A stretch of DNA of 64,000 bases. It comes from Rhodoferax sp. (lineage in GTDB: Bacteria > Pseudomonadota > Gammaproteobacteria > Burkholderiales > Burkholderiaceae_C). The notes beneath the pieces are model-generated. The model did not search any database, was not told the origin of the DNA, and worked only from the letters and a program-made list of their open reading frames with translations. Positions 47,446 to 56,983 of this stretch are shown one piece after another. The number at the start of each line of letters is the position of its first letter. Positions within the stretch are counted from its first letter, which is position 1. The stretch lies in the NCBI RefSeq assembly GCF_023700745.1, contig NZ_JAMPYG010000014.1:1-64000 (forward strand). Reading direction: 5' to 3'. The position numbers and the translations under genes were made by a program.

Positions 47446-47481
47446 CACATAAAAGTTGTTGCCGTCCACCAATGTATACAT
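47431..47481 (-). pseudogene. umuC: umuC, truncated after 12 codons
   Basis: ATG 47481 lies 2 nt after the umuD stop, the normal umuDC arrangement, and encodes MYTLVDGNNFYV, the exact start of UmuC family Y-polymerases. Instead of continuing SCERVF, the frame reads RAGG and stops (TAG 47431-47433). The rest of DNA polymerase V catalytic subunit is absent from the window. The break coincides with the edge of the 12-bp repeat at 47434-47445. Confidence 0.85.
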
Positions 47482-47483
47482 GG

Positions 47484-47924
47484 TCAGACCTTGAACTGCT
47501 TGATGGTGCTGGTCACGACTCCCCAGACTTCGATCATCTGGCCTTCTTTGGGCTCGATGTCAGGGAAGGTCGGGTTAGCCGCTTTGAGCTTGGTGCGGCC
47601 CTGACGCTGGTAAAACTGCTGGACCGCGAAGTTACCGTCCACAATGGCCACGACGATGTGCCCGTGTCGAGGCTTGATAGCCCGGTCCACCACCAGGATG
47701 TCGTTGTCGAAGATGCCTGCTTCCACCATGGACGTGCCACTGGCCCGAAGGAAGTAAGTCGCCTGTGCGTGGGTGACCAGCACCTGGGTCAGGTCAATGC
47801 GCTGGTCACCGAAGTCTTCAGCCGGGGACGGGAAACCGTCACAGACCCGGTTGCGCAGCAGGACAGCCAGAAGCGGTGCGTCGGAAATGGGCACGGGTTG
47901 GGTTGTGGTCACAATACTGGTCAT
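47484..47924 (-). CDS. umuD: UmuD-like protein with altered cleavage site and catalytic Lys
   Basis: S24/LexA-fold protein of 146 residues, from ATG 47924. GFPSPAEDF, QRIDLTQVLVTHAQATYFLRASGTSM and ILVVDRAIKPRHGHIVVAIVDG are plain UmuD. Two essential features differ. The residue before the cleavage-site Gly is Asp29 (E. coli Cys24; Ala in relatives). Where E. coli has catalytic Lys97 in TVKKL, this protein has Gln102 in AVQQF, so the Ser65-Lys dyad is broken. It should neither cut itself nor be cut normally. Its start overlaps a LexA-type box. Confidence 0.88.
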   Translation of the reverse strand: MTSIVTTTQPVPISDAPLLAVLLRNRVCDGFPSPAEDFGDQRIDLTQVLVTHAQATYFLRASGTSMVEAGIFDNDILVVDRAIKPRHGHIVVAIVDGNFAVQQFYQRQGRTKLKAANPTFPDIEPKEGQMIEVWGVVTSTIKQFKV

Positions 47925-47934
47925 AAACACAGTA
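47915..47934 (-). promoter_or_regulatory. SOS (LexA) box over the umuD start
   Basis: On the minus strand the sequence is TACTGT-N8-CCAGTA, one mismatch from TACTGT-N8-ACAGTA. It covers the ATG of umuD (47924-47922). A -10-like TATACT lies directly upstream (47937-47932). Repression by LexA would therefore block both initiation of transcription and the start region. Confidence 0.7.
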
Positions 47935-48177
47935 TACAAGAACTCTGATGTCGTGATGAACTGTTCACACTATCTGCCTATTTTTTAAGCACGACCGGCA
48001 AAGTCAAGGCAGACGCGGGTTTGCGGGCTTGTCCCAGTGCTTATCCACAGCCCTGCCCACGTATGACAGGGACAAGTTGATGGATAAAACTTTTTAAGTA
48101 TCCAGTCCCGGGAACAGGGACCTACCATGAAACAATTCACCGATGGCGTACCAATCCATTCTTTATAAGGAGTTCCG

Positions 48178-48699
48178 ATGAGTTTCACCCTCCACGACGC
48201 GCTCGTACCTACGTGGCAACAAATTCTCGGCTCGATGACACGCCTGCTGGACAAGGCACAAGCCCACAGCATTGAGCGCAATTTGCCGGATTCGACGCTC
48301 ATCGATGCACGGCTCGCCGACGATATGCTTCCATTTGGCTACCAGATCAAGTCCGTAGTCGTGCATTCGGTTGGTGCAATCCAGGGCGTACGTAACGGGT
48401 TGTTTTCGCCAGACCTGTCGCCCTGGCCGGACAGTTTCGCTGGGCTGAAGGATCAAGTCTCCAACGCTGTGACTGCGCTGGAGAAGATCAATCCGAATGA
48501 GATCAATGGCTTTCTCGGGAGAGATATGCGATTTGAAATCGGCGAGCGGCGAATGGACTTCACCGCGGAAAACTTTCTGTTGTCATTCTCCATGCCCAAC
48601 TTTTTCTTTCACGCGACGACCGCTTACGACATCCTTCGCCACAAGGGTTTGACCATCGGCAAACGGGACTTTATAGGAAAGCCTCGCGTGAAATCTTGA
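48178..48699 (+). CDS. DUF1993-family protein
   Basis: Protein of 173 residues of the DUF1993 family. DDMLPFGYQIKSVVVHSVGAI and VRNGLFSPDLSPWPDSFAGLKD lie in the first half; FLLSFSMPNFFFHATTAYDILRHKG and GKRDFIGKPR in the second. The conserved His residues resemble the DinB-like four-helix fold, and metal binding is possible. Function is unknown. SD AAGGAG precedes ATG 48178 with 5-6 nt spacing. Confidence 0.85.
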   Translation: MSFTLHDALVPTWQQILGSMTRLLDKAQAHSIERNLPDSTLIDARLADDMLPFGYQIKSVVVHSVGAIQGVRNGLFSPDLSPWPDSFAGLKDQVSNAVTALEKINPNEINGFLGRDMRFEIGERRMDFTAENFLLSFSMPNFFFHATTAYDILRHKGLTIGKRDFIGKPRVKS

Positions 48700-48875
48700 T
48701 TGACTGGACCGCAAGCGAGAGAGCCTCGGCATCGTGGCAGCCTGTGACAGGTTCAACGATGTGCAGTGAGGTGGTTACCATCATCGAATGTGCAGCTACC
48801 AAGCCATCAAGGAACGCGCTCTAGACATTAGTTGCGGCGATGTGTCATGGGTCATATTGCTTCCCGCGACAGAAA

Positions 48876-50024
48876 TTACCATTCGGCAACCGAGCCGTCG
48901 GCATGGCGCCAGACCGGGTTGCGCCAGTCGGGCGCATTCTTGCTACGTTCGATGACCAGCGCCTCGTCAATTTCCACGCCAAGGCCTGGCCTCTTCGGTG
49001 GCATCATGTAGCCGTCGTGAAACTCGAAATCCTCCTTGTTCAACACGTAGTCCAGTAGCTCTGCGCCTTGGTTATAGTGAAGGCCCATGCTCTGCTCCTG
49101 GAAGACCGCATTGCGTGCCACAAAGTCAATGTGCAGACAGGAAGCCAATGCCAGCGGGCCAAGTGGGCAGTGCGGTGCAAGGCCAACATCGTAGGCTTCG
49201 GCCATTGAGGCGATCTTGTGGCACTCTGTGATGCCGCCAGCATGCGACAGGTCGGGCTGGATGATCGAAATGCCGCCGCCCTCAAACACGCGCTTGAAAT
49301 CGAAACGTGAAAACATGCGCTCGCCTGCGGCAATCGGAATGTGCGTCATCGCGGCAAGGCGCGGGTAGCATTCAGCCTGCTCTGCCAGCACCGGCTCCTC
49401 GATAAACAGCGGGCGGTAGGGTTCCAGTTCCTTAATGAGAACCCGCGCCATTGGCGCCGAGACACGCCCGTGAAAGTCGAGACCAAATTCAATGGCGCTA
49501 CCGAACGTTTCACGGATTTCTGCGACAACGGCAACGGCTGCATCGACCGTGCGGGAGTTGTCGATCAGGCCCACTTCCTCGCAGCCATTCAGCTTGAAAG
49601 TGTCAAAGCCAATGGCCTGCAGCTTGCGGATGCCGGCGATAACGTCGGCTGGTCTGTCGCCGCCGACCCAGCTGTACATCTTCATCCGATCGCGCACAAG
49701 GCCACCAAGGAGTTCATAGACCGGTGCACCGAGCACCTTGCCTTTGATGTCCCACAAAGCCTGATCGATACCGGCAATTGCGCTCATGAGGATCGGCCCG
49801 CCGCGGTAAAAACCAGCGCGGTACAGCGTCTGCCAGATGTCATTGATGCGCGACGGCTCCTTGCCGATCAGATAGTCTGCAAGTTCATTGACTGCAACCT
49901 CCACCGTCCGTGCTCGGCCCTCAATGACCGCCTCGCCCCAACCGCTGACACCTTCGTCAGTTTCGACCTTCAGGAACAACCATCGCGGCGCCAGACGGTA
50001 GGTGGTCAATTTGGTGATCTTCAT
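48876..50024 (-). CDS. dgoD: D-galactonate dehydratase
   Basis: Enolase-superfamily enzyme of 382 residues converting D-galactonate to 2-dehydro-3-deoxygalactonate. It follows E. coli DgoD closely from [15 protein letters not shown] to the end [14 protein letters not shown]. Metal ligands appear in [20 protein letters not shown] and [12 protein letters not shown], and the general-acid His in [11 protein letters not shown]. Its first 68 bp overlap the end of dgoR in another frame. The next pathway genes dgoK and dgoA are not in the window. Confidence 0.95.
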   Translation of the reverse strand: MKITKLTTYRLAPRWLFLKVETDEGVSGWGEAVIEGRARTVEVAVNELADYLIGKEPSRINDIWQTLYRAGFYRGGPILMSAIAGIDQALWDIKGKVLGAPVYELLGGLVRDRMKMYSWVGGDRPADVIAGIRKLQAIGFDTFKLNGCEEVGLIDNSRTVDAAVAVVAEIRETFGSAIEFGLDFHGRVSAPMARVLIKELEPYRPLFIEEPVLAEQAECYPRLAAMTHIPIAAGERMFSRFDFKRVFEGGGISIIQPDLSHAGGITECHKIASMAEAYDVGLAPHCPLGPLALASCLHIDFVARNAVFQEQSMGLHYNQGAELLDYVLNKEDFEFHDGYMMPPKRPGLGVEIDEALVIERSKNAPDWRNPVWRHADGSVAEW

Positions 50025-50757
50025 GCATCAATCCTTGAAAAGGGGCACACCCATCGGCATTGCCATCAACTTGGTGGGTGGCAGACAGCGCACGCTGCGC
50101 GGTGCGCTCGATCATGCGACAGGCCGCCGACTCTGCCGCTTGTGGATTTTTTCGGCGGATAGCGTCAAACAATTCACGGTGCTCGTTGATGGTCAATCCC
50201 ATGTGCGTCGCATCGCGCTCAAAGGTGAAGTCAAAAATCGCACGCTGCAACGCGCTCACCGCGTCGCTTAATTGCTTCATGACAACATTATGGGTGGCGA
50301 TCAAAACCGCCCTGTGAAATCGAATGTCGGCTTCATGGAAAAGGTCTGGGCGGGTCGGGTTGGCAGCCATCTCGTTGTAGCTGGCTTCAATCTCAACGAG
50401 GTCGACAGCCGTCGCGCGTTCTGCCGCCCAGCGCGAGATGGTTGGCTCAATCAAGCTACGCACCTCGATTAAAGAACGAATCAGCGCGGGATTGTTGCCT
50501 TTTTCTAGGGTCCATTCCAAAACGTCGGCATCAAGGTAGTTCCAGCACTCGGCTGGCATCACGAATAAGCCTCGGTAGCGCTGAGCGTCGATCAGCTTTT
50601 TGGTAGAAAGCACCTTGACAACTTCGCGAATGATGTTGCGTGATACCCCGAAGTGCGCACACAGGTCAGCTTCCGACGGCAATGCCGAGCCAGGTGCGAA
50701 TTCACCCTGGGTGATCCTTTTGCCAAACAGTTGAGTCAAGCGCTCAGTCTTGTTCAT
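49957..50757 (-). CDS. dgoR: GntR-family regulator DgoR
   Basis: FadR-subfamily regulator of 266 residues resembling E. coli Dgo[45 protein letters not shown] (winged helix), [22 protein letters not shown] and [13 protein letters not shown] (FCD domain). ATG 50757 follows AAGGGA; an upstream ATG at 50811 has no SD and no homology. The C-terminus extends about 35 residues past E. coli DgoR and overlaps dgoD. It should repress dgoD and probably the divergent transporter, with galactonate as inducer. Confidence 0.9.
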   Translation of the reverse strand: MNKTERLTQLFGKRITQGEFAPGSALPSEADLCAHFGVSRNIIREVVKVLSTKKLIDAQRYRGLFVMPAECWNYLDADVLEWTLEKGNNPALIRSLIEVRSLIEPTISRWAAERATAVDLVEIEASYNEMAANPTRPDLFHEADIRFHRAVLIATHNVVMKQLSDAVSALQRAIFDFTFERDATHMGLTINEHRELFDAIRRKNPQAAESAACRMIERTAQRALSATHQVDGNADGCAPFQGLMHEDHQIDHLPSGAAMVVPEGRN

Positions 50758-51071
50758 CGCAAATCCCTTGGATTGTTCATTCACTGGAGCCGGACTATTC
50801 CGGGATTTCATCGTAGGACAATGAAAAAAAATTGTAGTACAGATTAAATTTTCTGTACTAGAATTTCAAAGGCCATCAAGTAAGCGCGACTTGCATTCCT
50901 TGTTTGGTGCCGCCGAAAAACACTGATACAGAAATGAACCGTGCTGCCAAAGCGGTTGGCAATCAGGAATTCGCAGGCATCGTTGTGCTGGCCTTGCACC
51001 GCGCGATGATTCCCTGGCAGCCGGGACGCGTTCGCGTCTTGCCGGAATTCAAATAACGAGGGTAAATTGAC
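50758..51071. other. Divergent control region dgoR / sugar ABC transporter
   Basis: A 314-bp region with the dgoR promoter and operator at 50832-50869. Nearer the transporter gene there is A+T-richer sequence but no clear second operator. SD-like GAGGGT lies before ATG 51072. Short open frames here have no family similarity. Confidence 0.6.
50832..50869 (-). promoter_or_regulatory. dgoR promoter overlapped by an inverted-repeat operator
   Basis: The minus strand has TTGAAA (50869-50864), a 17-bp spacer and TAATCT (50846-50841). An inverted repeat TAGTACAGA (50835-50843) / TCTGTACTA (50852-50860) covers the -10 and most of the spacer. Each arm includes a GTA.TAC-like core expected for FadR-subfamily regulators. 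Autoregulation by DgoR is the simplest reading. Confidence 0.68.
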
Positions 51072-52169
<1,098 letters not shown>

Positions 52170-52260
52170 AGCAGGCTTCCAAACTTGGTCCTGGTTGCGG
52201 CTTGGCAGGTTTTCGAGACGTTTTTAGGTTGGTTCTTTGTTACTTAACTTGGAGATTTTT

Positions 52261-53517
52261 ATGAAACATATACTTTCGAAAACCATGGTGGCGCTGTCCA
52301 CGCTGTGCCTCTGTGCGGGGGCCATGGCGCAGTCTGGTGAAATCCGCGTGTTGCTGGCCAACCACCCGTACGGAGAGTTGCTTAAGCAGTCCATTCCCCA
52401 GTTCGAAAAGACCTCTGGCATCAAGGTCAACGTCGAAAGCCTGCAGGAAAGCCAACTGACGCAAAAACTCACAACTGAATTCGCCACCAAGTCTTCGACG
52501 GTGGATGTCTTCATGACACGACCGCTGCAGGAAGGCAAGATGTTTGCCAAGAACGGCTGGTATGCGCCACTCACCGGTTACGACTTTGCCGATTACCCGA
52601 AGAACATCATGAATGCCGCGTCCTTTGGTGGCAAGCCCTACATCGTGCCGCTCGTGACGGAGTGGCAGGTGCTTTACTATCGCAAGGACTTGCTGCAAGC
52701 CGCGGGTTTGAAGGTGCCAACCAACTTCGACGAGCTCGAGGCGGCGGCCAAGAAGCTCAATTCCGAGAGCGTGGCCGGCTTTGCCTCGCGTGGCAAGGGC
52801 GCGGCGGCTGTGACGCAGTTGTCAAGCTACGTGTACAACTACGGCGGCGAGTACCTTGAAAAGGGCGTCGCGGTTTTTGATTCGAAGCCGGCAGTCGATG
52901 CCATGCGCCTTTATGGAAAACTGCTTGGCAACTACGGACCCAAGGGCGTGACCTCCATGTCATGGGAAAACATCATGCCGCTGTTCCAGGCGGGCAAGGT
53001 GGCGATGTGGACCGATGCTTCGGTGTTTTACGGTCAGGTTGTCGATCAATCCAAAACGCAGATTCCGGTCGCGAGTTTTGATATCGCCAACTTCCCGGCT
53101 GGTCCTAAAACAAACGCTCCCTTCATCGTTTCTTCGTGGGGCATGTCTGTTTCCAGTCAGTCAAAGAAACATGACATGGCATGGAAATTCCTGAACTGGG
53201 CATCGAGCAAGGAAATGGCCATCAAGGGCATGATGGACAACATCACAATGGCGCGTTCCTCAGTATGGGAAGACGCGGTTGTGCGCGCCAAAATGAACCG
53301 GGGCTTGATCGAGACGCGTGTTTTTGCCGCCAAGAACGGCACGCCAGTTGACCGTCCATATATGAGCGCAGTCGGCGAGGCTCGTGATCTGATCGGTGAA
53401 CTGGTCATCGAGTCGATCAACACCAAGGGCACTTCGACCAAGCTCGAGGAAATGGCCAAGGAGAAAGTTGCCCGGGTCAATGGCCTGCTGAAAGACACCG
53501 GCGAATACGGCAAGTGA
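52261..53517 (+). CDS. Sugar-type ABC transporter substrate-binding protein
   Basis: Extracellular solute-binding protein family 1, 418 residues. A signal peptide (MKHILSKTMVALSTLCLCAG) ends AMA-Q. The mature part begins GEIRVLLANHPYGELLKQ and shows hinge-type motifs VPLVTEWQVLYYRKDLLQAAGL and FQAGKVAMWTDASVFYG. SD TTGGAG precedes ATG 52261. Neighbouring dgoD/dgoR makes galactonate or a galactose-derived acid a plausible ligand. Confidence 0.9.
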   Translation: MKHILSKTMVALSTLCLCAGAMAQSGEIRVLLANHPYGELLKQSIPQFEKTSGIKVNVESLQESQLTQKLTTEFATKSSTVDVFMTRPLQEGKMFAKNGWYAPLTGYDFADYPKNIMNAASFGGKPYIVPLVTEWQVLYYRKDLLQAAGLKVPTNFDELEAAAKKLNSESVAGFASRGKGAAAVTQLSSYVYNYGGEYLEKGVAVFDSKPAVDAMRLYGKLLGNYGPKGVTSMSWENIMPLFQAGKVAMWTDASVFYGQVVDQSKTQIPVASFDIANFPAGPKTNAPFIVSSWGMSVSSQSKKHDMAWKFLNWASSKEMAIKGMMDNITMARSSVWEDAVVRAKMNRGLIETRVFAAKNGTPVDRPYMSAVGEARDLIGELVIESINTKGTSTKLEEMAKEKVARVNGLLKDTGEYGK

Positions 53518-53606
53518 GAACCCCGGGCCATTCGGCACAGCGCGGATGGCCCGGAGTGAAACCTGACGAGATCGCATAGCTGCAATGTCCAGTAGGAGAG
53601 TTATCT

Positions 53607-54485
53607 ATGATCCGGTCAAGCTTTACCGAACGGAATTTGCGGATATTGTTCCCACTTCCGGCCATCGTCTTCATTGGATTGATGATGGTATTTCCCATTC
53701 TCTATACCCTTTATCTGAGCTTCACCAACTGGAATCTCACTTCGGGTATGGAGCCAGCTTTCGTCGGATTCGGCAGCTACCTGCGCGTGCTCACCGAACC
53801 GCGCTTTCTACAGGCGTTAGGTAGAACATTTACGTTTACTCTTTTTGCCGTGGCCATTGAGGTAGTGCTTGGCGTGACGGTTGCAATTATTCTTAACCGC
53901 GCCTTTATCGGCAGAAATCTGGCAAAGCTGTTGCTTCTGCTTCCGCTCGTCGCCACGCCGGTGGCGGTTGGCATCGTCTTCAATCTCTTCTACGATCCGA
54001 CCATCGGTCTGCTGAACTTCCTTCTCAACTCGGTCGGTTTACCACAGGGAAGTTGGGTATCGAGTGAAAAAACGGTCATTCCGGCACTGATCTTGGTCGA
54101 TGTCTGGCAGTGGACGCCGATGATTACGCTGATCGTTCTCGCCGGTCTGGCCGGCCTTTCGGAGGAGCCAGTCGAAGCGGCGCGCGTGGATGGCGCGAGC
54201 GAATGGCAAATACTGCGCTATGTCACGATCCCGATGGTCATGCCCGTCATCCTGACTGCGACGATTCTGCGCCTGATCGACGCACTGAAGACCTTCGACA
54301 TCATTTTCGCGATGACCGGCGGTGGTCCCGGTTACGCCTCGGAAACGCTCAACATCATGGGTTTCAAGTACAGCTTCGAATATTTCCGCATCGGGCAATC
54401 GTCAGTCGTTTTGGTGGCGCTGTTCCTGGTGGTCCTGCTGTGCAGCCTCGGCATCATGAAACTGCGTGCATCGACCGAAATTTGA
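53607..54485 (+). CDS. Sugar ABC transporter permease, MalF type
   Basis: Inner-membrane permease of 292 residues with six predicted TM segments. The EAA loop EEPVEAARVDGASEWQILRYVTIPMVMPV (about 190-218) contacts the ATPase. SD AGGAGAG precedes ATG 53607. The 90-bp gap after the binding-protein gene shows no terminator. Confidence 0.92.
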   Translation: MIRSSFTERNLRILFPLPAIVFIGLMMVFPILYTLYLSFTNWNLTSGMEPAFVGFGSYLRVLTEPRFLQALGRTFTFTLFAVAIEVVLGVTVAIILNRAFIGRNLAKLLLLLPLVATPVAVGIVFNLFYDPTIGLLNFLLNSVGLPQGSWVSSEKTVIPALILVDVWQWTPMITLIVLAGLAGLSEEPVEAARVDGASEWQILRYVTIPMVMPVILTATILRLIDALKTFDIIFAMTGGGPGYASETLNIMGFKYSFEYFRIGQSSVVLVALFLVVLLCSLGIMKLRASTEI

Positions 54486-54495
54486 GGTGCCACAG

Positions 54496-55311
54496 ATGAA
54501 AAACAAGGTCGTATCGAACATACTTTTCTATTGTCTGGTCGGGCTCATAGCACTTATCGTGCTGTTTCCGTTCCTGTGGATGCTTTCATCTTCCTTCAAA
54601 ACGCAGGTGGACATCATTTCGTGGCCGCCTAAGCTGTTTTTCGAGCCGACTCTGCAGAATTACCGGAAAGTCTTCGAGGAGCAGAACTTCCTGAAATACT
54701 TCATGAATTCGACAATCGTCGGCGCGGCATCTGTCGGTCTGTCGCTACTGCTCGGGCTGCCGGCAGCCTACTCGATCGCGCGCTACACGCAGAATAGGCT
54801 AGCAGTTTTTATCCTGCTGGCGCGTCTTATGCCAGGCATTTCTTTCCTGATGCCTTGGTATATCATTTTCTCGCGGCTTGGCCTAATGGACAGCTATGTG
54901 GCGCTGATTCTGTCGCACATGCTGATCGCGCTGCCGATTGTCGTGTGGATCATGACAACCTACTTCAACACAATTCCGCGTGAGCTTGAGGAGTCGGCAA
55001 TGGTCGACGGTGCCACGCGCCAGTACGCCTTCCTGAAAATCATCCTGCCTCTTTCGGGGCCAGGCATCATCACCGCGACCACATTGTCGTTCATCTTTTC
55101 CTGGAATAACTTTATGTTCTCCCAAGTGCTCAGCATGGAGAAGACGAAGACTCTGCCAATCGCCGTCTACAACTTTTTATCCTATGCCGAAGTGGACTGG
55201 GGCGGGGTGATGGCCGCCGCTGTGGCAATCATGGCGCCGGCGATTGTGCTGACGATGATTTTTCAAAAATACGTGGTCAAGGGATTGACGATGGGGGCGG
55301 TCAAGGGTTAG
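54496..55311 (+). CDS. Sugar ABC transporter permease, MalG type
   Basis: Second permease, 271 residues, with six TM segments. The EAA loop PRELEESAMVDGATRQYAFLKIILPL lies at about 165-190. ATG 54496 follows GAGG 11 bp after the preceding stop; a longer frame from 54466 overlaps the previous gene and is not needed. It is the last gene of the transporter. The operon then meets unrelated remnant DNA rather than dgoK or dgoA. Confidence 0.92.
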   Translation: MKNKVVSNILFYCLVGLIALIVLFPFLWMLSSSFKTQVDIISWPPKLFFEPTLQNYRKVFEEQNFLKYFMNSTIVGAASVGLSLLLGLPAAYSIARYTQNRLAVFILLARLMPGISFLMPWYIIFSRLGLMDSYVALILSHMLIALPIVVWIMTTYFNTIPRELEESAMVDGATRQYAFLKIILPLSGPGIITATTLSFIFSWNNFMFSQVLSMEKTKTLPIAVYNFLSYAEVDWGGVMAAAVAIMAPAIVLTMIFQKYVVKGLTMGAVKG

Positions 55312-55466
55312 CCCTTGATTCTTCACAGACGGGGCGTTCACCAGAAAGCACGGATTGTTGGATGGTGGGGCCTTCTTCCGAGCACGGCTAAACGCTTTCT
55401 CGGGAGAAGCACCCGCCTTGATTCGATGTTGAAACGAACCGGGGTTAACACCCAACGCAAGGCCTG

Positions 55467-55670
55467 CTGGCGCGGCTGTCACAACCGCCCGGTTCGGTCT
55501 ATACCGGCTGGCGTGTTTTTCAGGACCGGTGTGCGGGATGTCATGGTGCGCCTGCCACCGGCACGGCGGCCGCTCCTGATTGAAGGCGTCATGCAACGCA
55601 GGCAAGGGGCCCTCAGCATGCCCGAGTGGCAAGGAGAACCCCGGGTGAACGCCCACATCATGGACCTGTA
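55467..55670 (+). pseudogene. Deleted second copy of the lipoprotein cytochrome c gene
   Basis: Closely matches 44887-45212 inside the cytochrome gene but lacks about 122 bp after the CAGCH region, so the frame runs into TGA at once. The signal peptide and first 35 codons are also absent. In the first 100 bp the four differences I see (in cgC/cgT, two tgC/tgT and gcA/gcG codons) are all silent, and most 3' differences are silent too. The copy therefore seems to derive from a once-functional relative. Confidence 0.85.
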
Positions 55671-55813
55671 CCGGCACCATACCGACCGCAGGCGCTTTAA
55701 TTTGAGCTGGGTGGTGGCAACGGGTTGCAGCGCGTCTGGGGTTGATTTGGGGCTGGCAAGGTACAGAACCCGGTACTGGCGTCGGTATAGCGGCGGTATG
55801 ATGCACAAAGAGA

Positions 55814-55849
55814 AAGGGTTTGCTATTACTTTCGTAACAGCAAACCCTT
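55814..55849 (-). terminator. Long hairpin downstream of tRNA-Thr
   Basis: AAGGGTTTGCTATTAC (55814-55829) and its near-perfect complement GTAACAGCAAACCCTT (55834-55849) flank a 4-nt loop: a 16-bp stem with one mismatch. On the minus strand it is followed by TTCTCTTT. It starts 8 nt past the tRNA 3' end, so it may terminate or process the tRNA transcript. The stem is less GC-rich than typical terminators. Confidence 0.55.
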
Positions 55850-55857
55850 ATCAATAT

Positions 55858-55933
55858 TGGTGCCGGAGAGATGAATCGAACACCCGACCTTCTCATTACG
55901 AATGAGCTGCTCTACCGACTGAGCTACACCGGC
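55858..55933 (-). tRNA. tRNA-Thr (anticodon CGU)
   Basis: A 76-nt cloverleaf with encoded CCA. The 5' acceptor strand GCCGGTG pairs with CTCCGGC apart from one mismatch, the D arm is GCTCAGTCGGTAGAGC, the anticodon loop TTCGTAA gives CGU reading ACG, and the T arm contains GTTCGATTC. It resembles E. coli thrW. The bottom anticodon-stem pair is a G.A mismatch. The 3' end faces the accessory region at lower coordinates, as expected if that region entered at the tRNA. Confidence 0.95.
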
Positions 55934-55962
55934 TTTAAAAGAGCGCAATTATAGCGGTCAGT

Positions 55963-56967
55963 TCAGGGCTCGCTGTGGTAGCGGGTGACCTGTTCCACCT
56001 CGTTTTTGGAGCCCATGAAAACGCTCACACGCTCGTGCAGTTTGGTGGGTGTGATGTCCATGATGCGGCGCTTGCCGTCGGTGGCAGAACCACCGGCTTG
56101 TTCAATCAGCCAGCTCATGGGATTGGCCTCGTACAGCAGGCGCAATTTGCCGGCTTTTTCCGGTTCGCGCTTGTCCCAGGGGTACATGAAGATGCCGCCG
56201 CGGGTCAGGATGCGGTGCACGTCGGCCACCATGCTGCCGACCCAGCGCATGTTGAAGTCCTTGCCGCGCGGGCCGTCCCTGCCTTGCAGGCATTCGTCAA
56301 TGTAGCGCGTCACCGGCGCTGCCCAATGCCGCTGGTTGCTCATGTTGATGGCAAATTCCCTGGTGTCTTCGGGCACGCGCAGGTCTTCTTGTGTCAGGAT
56401 GAAAGAGCCCTGTTCGCGGTCCAGCGTGAACACGGTCACACCATCGCCCACGGTGAGCACCAGCGTGGTTTGCGGGCCGTAAACGCAGTAGCCGGCGGCC
56501 ACTTGTTTGGTGCCGGGTTGCAGGAAATCGTGCTCCGAGACGCCTGTGCCTTCGGGTTTGAGCATCACGCTGAAAATGGTGCCAATGCTCACGTTCACGT
56601 CGATGTTGCTGGAGCCGTCCAGCGGGTCGAACATCAGCAGGTATTCGCCCTGTGGGTAGCGGTTGGGCACCACGTAGATGCCTTCCATTTCCTCGCTGGC
56701 CATGGCTGCCAGGTGGCCGCCCCATTCGTTGGCTTCGATCAGCACCTCGTTGGCGATGATGTCGAGTTTTTTCTGCATCTCGCCTTGCACGTTTTCACTT
56801 TCGGCACTGCCCATCACATCGCCCAAGGCACCTTTGCTGACGGCCTGGCTGATGCGCTTACAGGCGCGCGCCACCACTTCAAGCAGCAGGCGCAACTCGG
56901 GTGGAATGTGGCCTTCGAGGCGTTGCTGTTCGACCAGGTAGCGGGTCAGGGATATTTTTTTGGTCAT
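55963..56967 (-). CDS. fbp: Fructose-1,6-bisphosphatase class I
   Basis: Gluconeogenic enzyme of 334 residues from [15 protein letters not shown]. Metal and substrate motifs are [30 protein letters not shown], the phosphate-binding RYIDECL and [15 protein letters not shown]. Upstream open frame to 57024 lacks homology and overlaps the end of pepN. It is cotranscribed with pepN, 16 bp upstream, and read toward tRNA-Thr. Confidence 0.95.
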   Translation of the reverse strand: MTKKISLTRYLVEQQRLEGHIPPELRLLLEVVARACKRISQAVSKGALGDVMGSAESENVQGEMQKKLDIIANEVLIEANEWGGHLAAMASEEMEGIYVVPNRYPQGEYLLMFDPLDGSSNIDVNVSIGTIFSVMLKPEGTGVSEHDFLQPGTKQVAAGYCVYGPQTTLVLTVGDGVTVFTLDREQGSFILTQEDLRVPEDTREFAINMSNQRHWAAPVTRYIDECLQGRDGPRGKDFNMRWVGSMVADVHRILTRGGIFMYPWDKREPEKAGKLRLLYEANPMSWLIEQAGGSATDGKRRIMDITPTKLHERVSVFMGSKNEVEQVTRYHSEP

Positions 56968-56983
56968 GCGTTTTCCTTGTTGT

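Larger units (their letters stand above)
46816..47483. other. Recombined intergenic stretch with gene remnants
   Basis: Contains the HTH-like fragment at 46942-47223, the 12-bp palindrome ACCGAATTCGGT at about 47230-47241, two copies of ACCACCTGCTCG (47025-47036 and 47434-47445) and the stub of umuC (47431-47481). Around 47370-47430 a short open stretch reads VQASKELLDDKAAAAVLDRL without start or family assignment. The composition looks like joined ends of several lost genes. Confidence 0.5.
55312..55857. other. Remnant-rich stretch before tRNA-Thr
   Basis: About 550 bp without an intact gene. It holds the deleted cytochrome copy (55467-55670) and a strong hairpin (55814-55849). The parts on either side of the cytochrome copy show open frames in both directions but no recognisable family. 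It looks like a recombination scar at the edge of an accessory region. Confidence 0.55.

Noticed and set aside
55315..55905. 196-codon frame in the region before tRNA-Thr, and the 239-codon frame opposite (55177-55896)
   Set aside because: Both run through the cytochrome pseudogene in wrong frames and into the tRNA gene; neither resembles a protein family.
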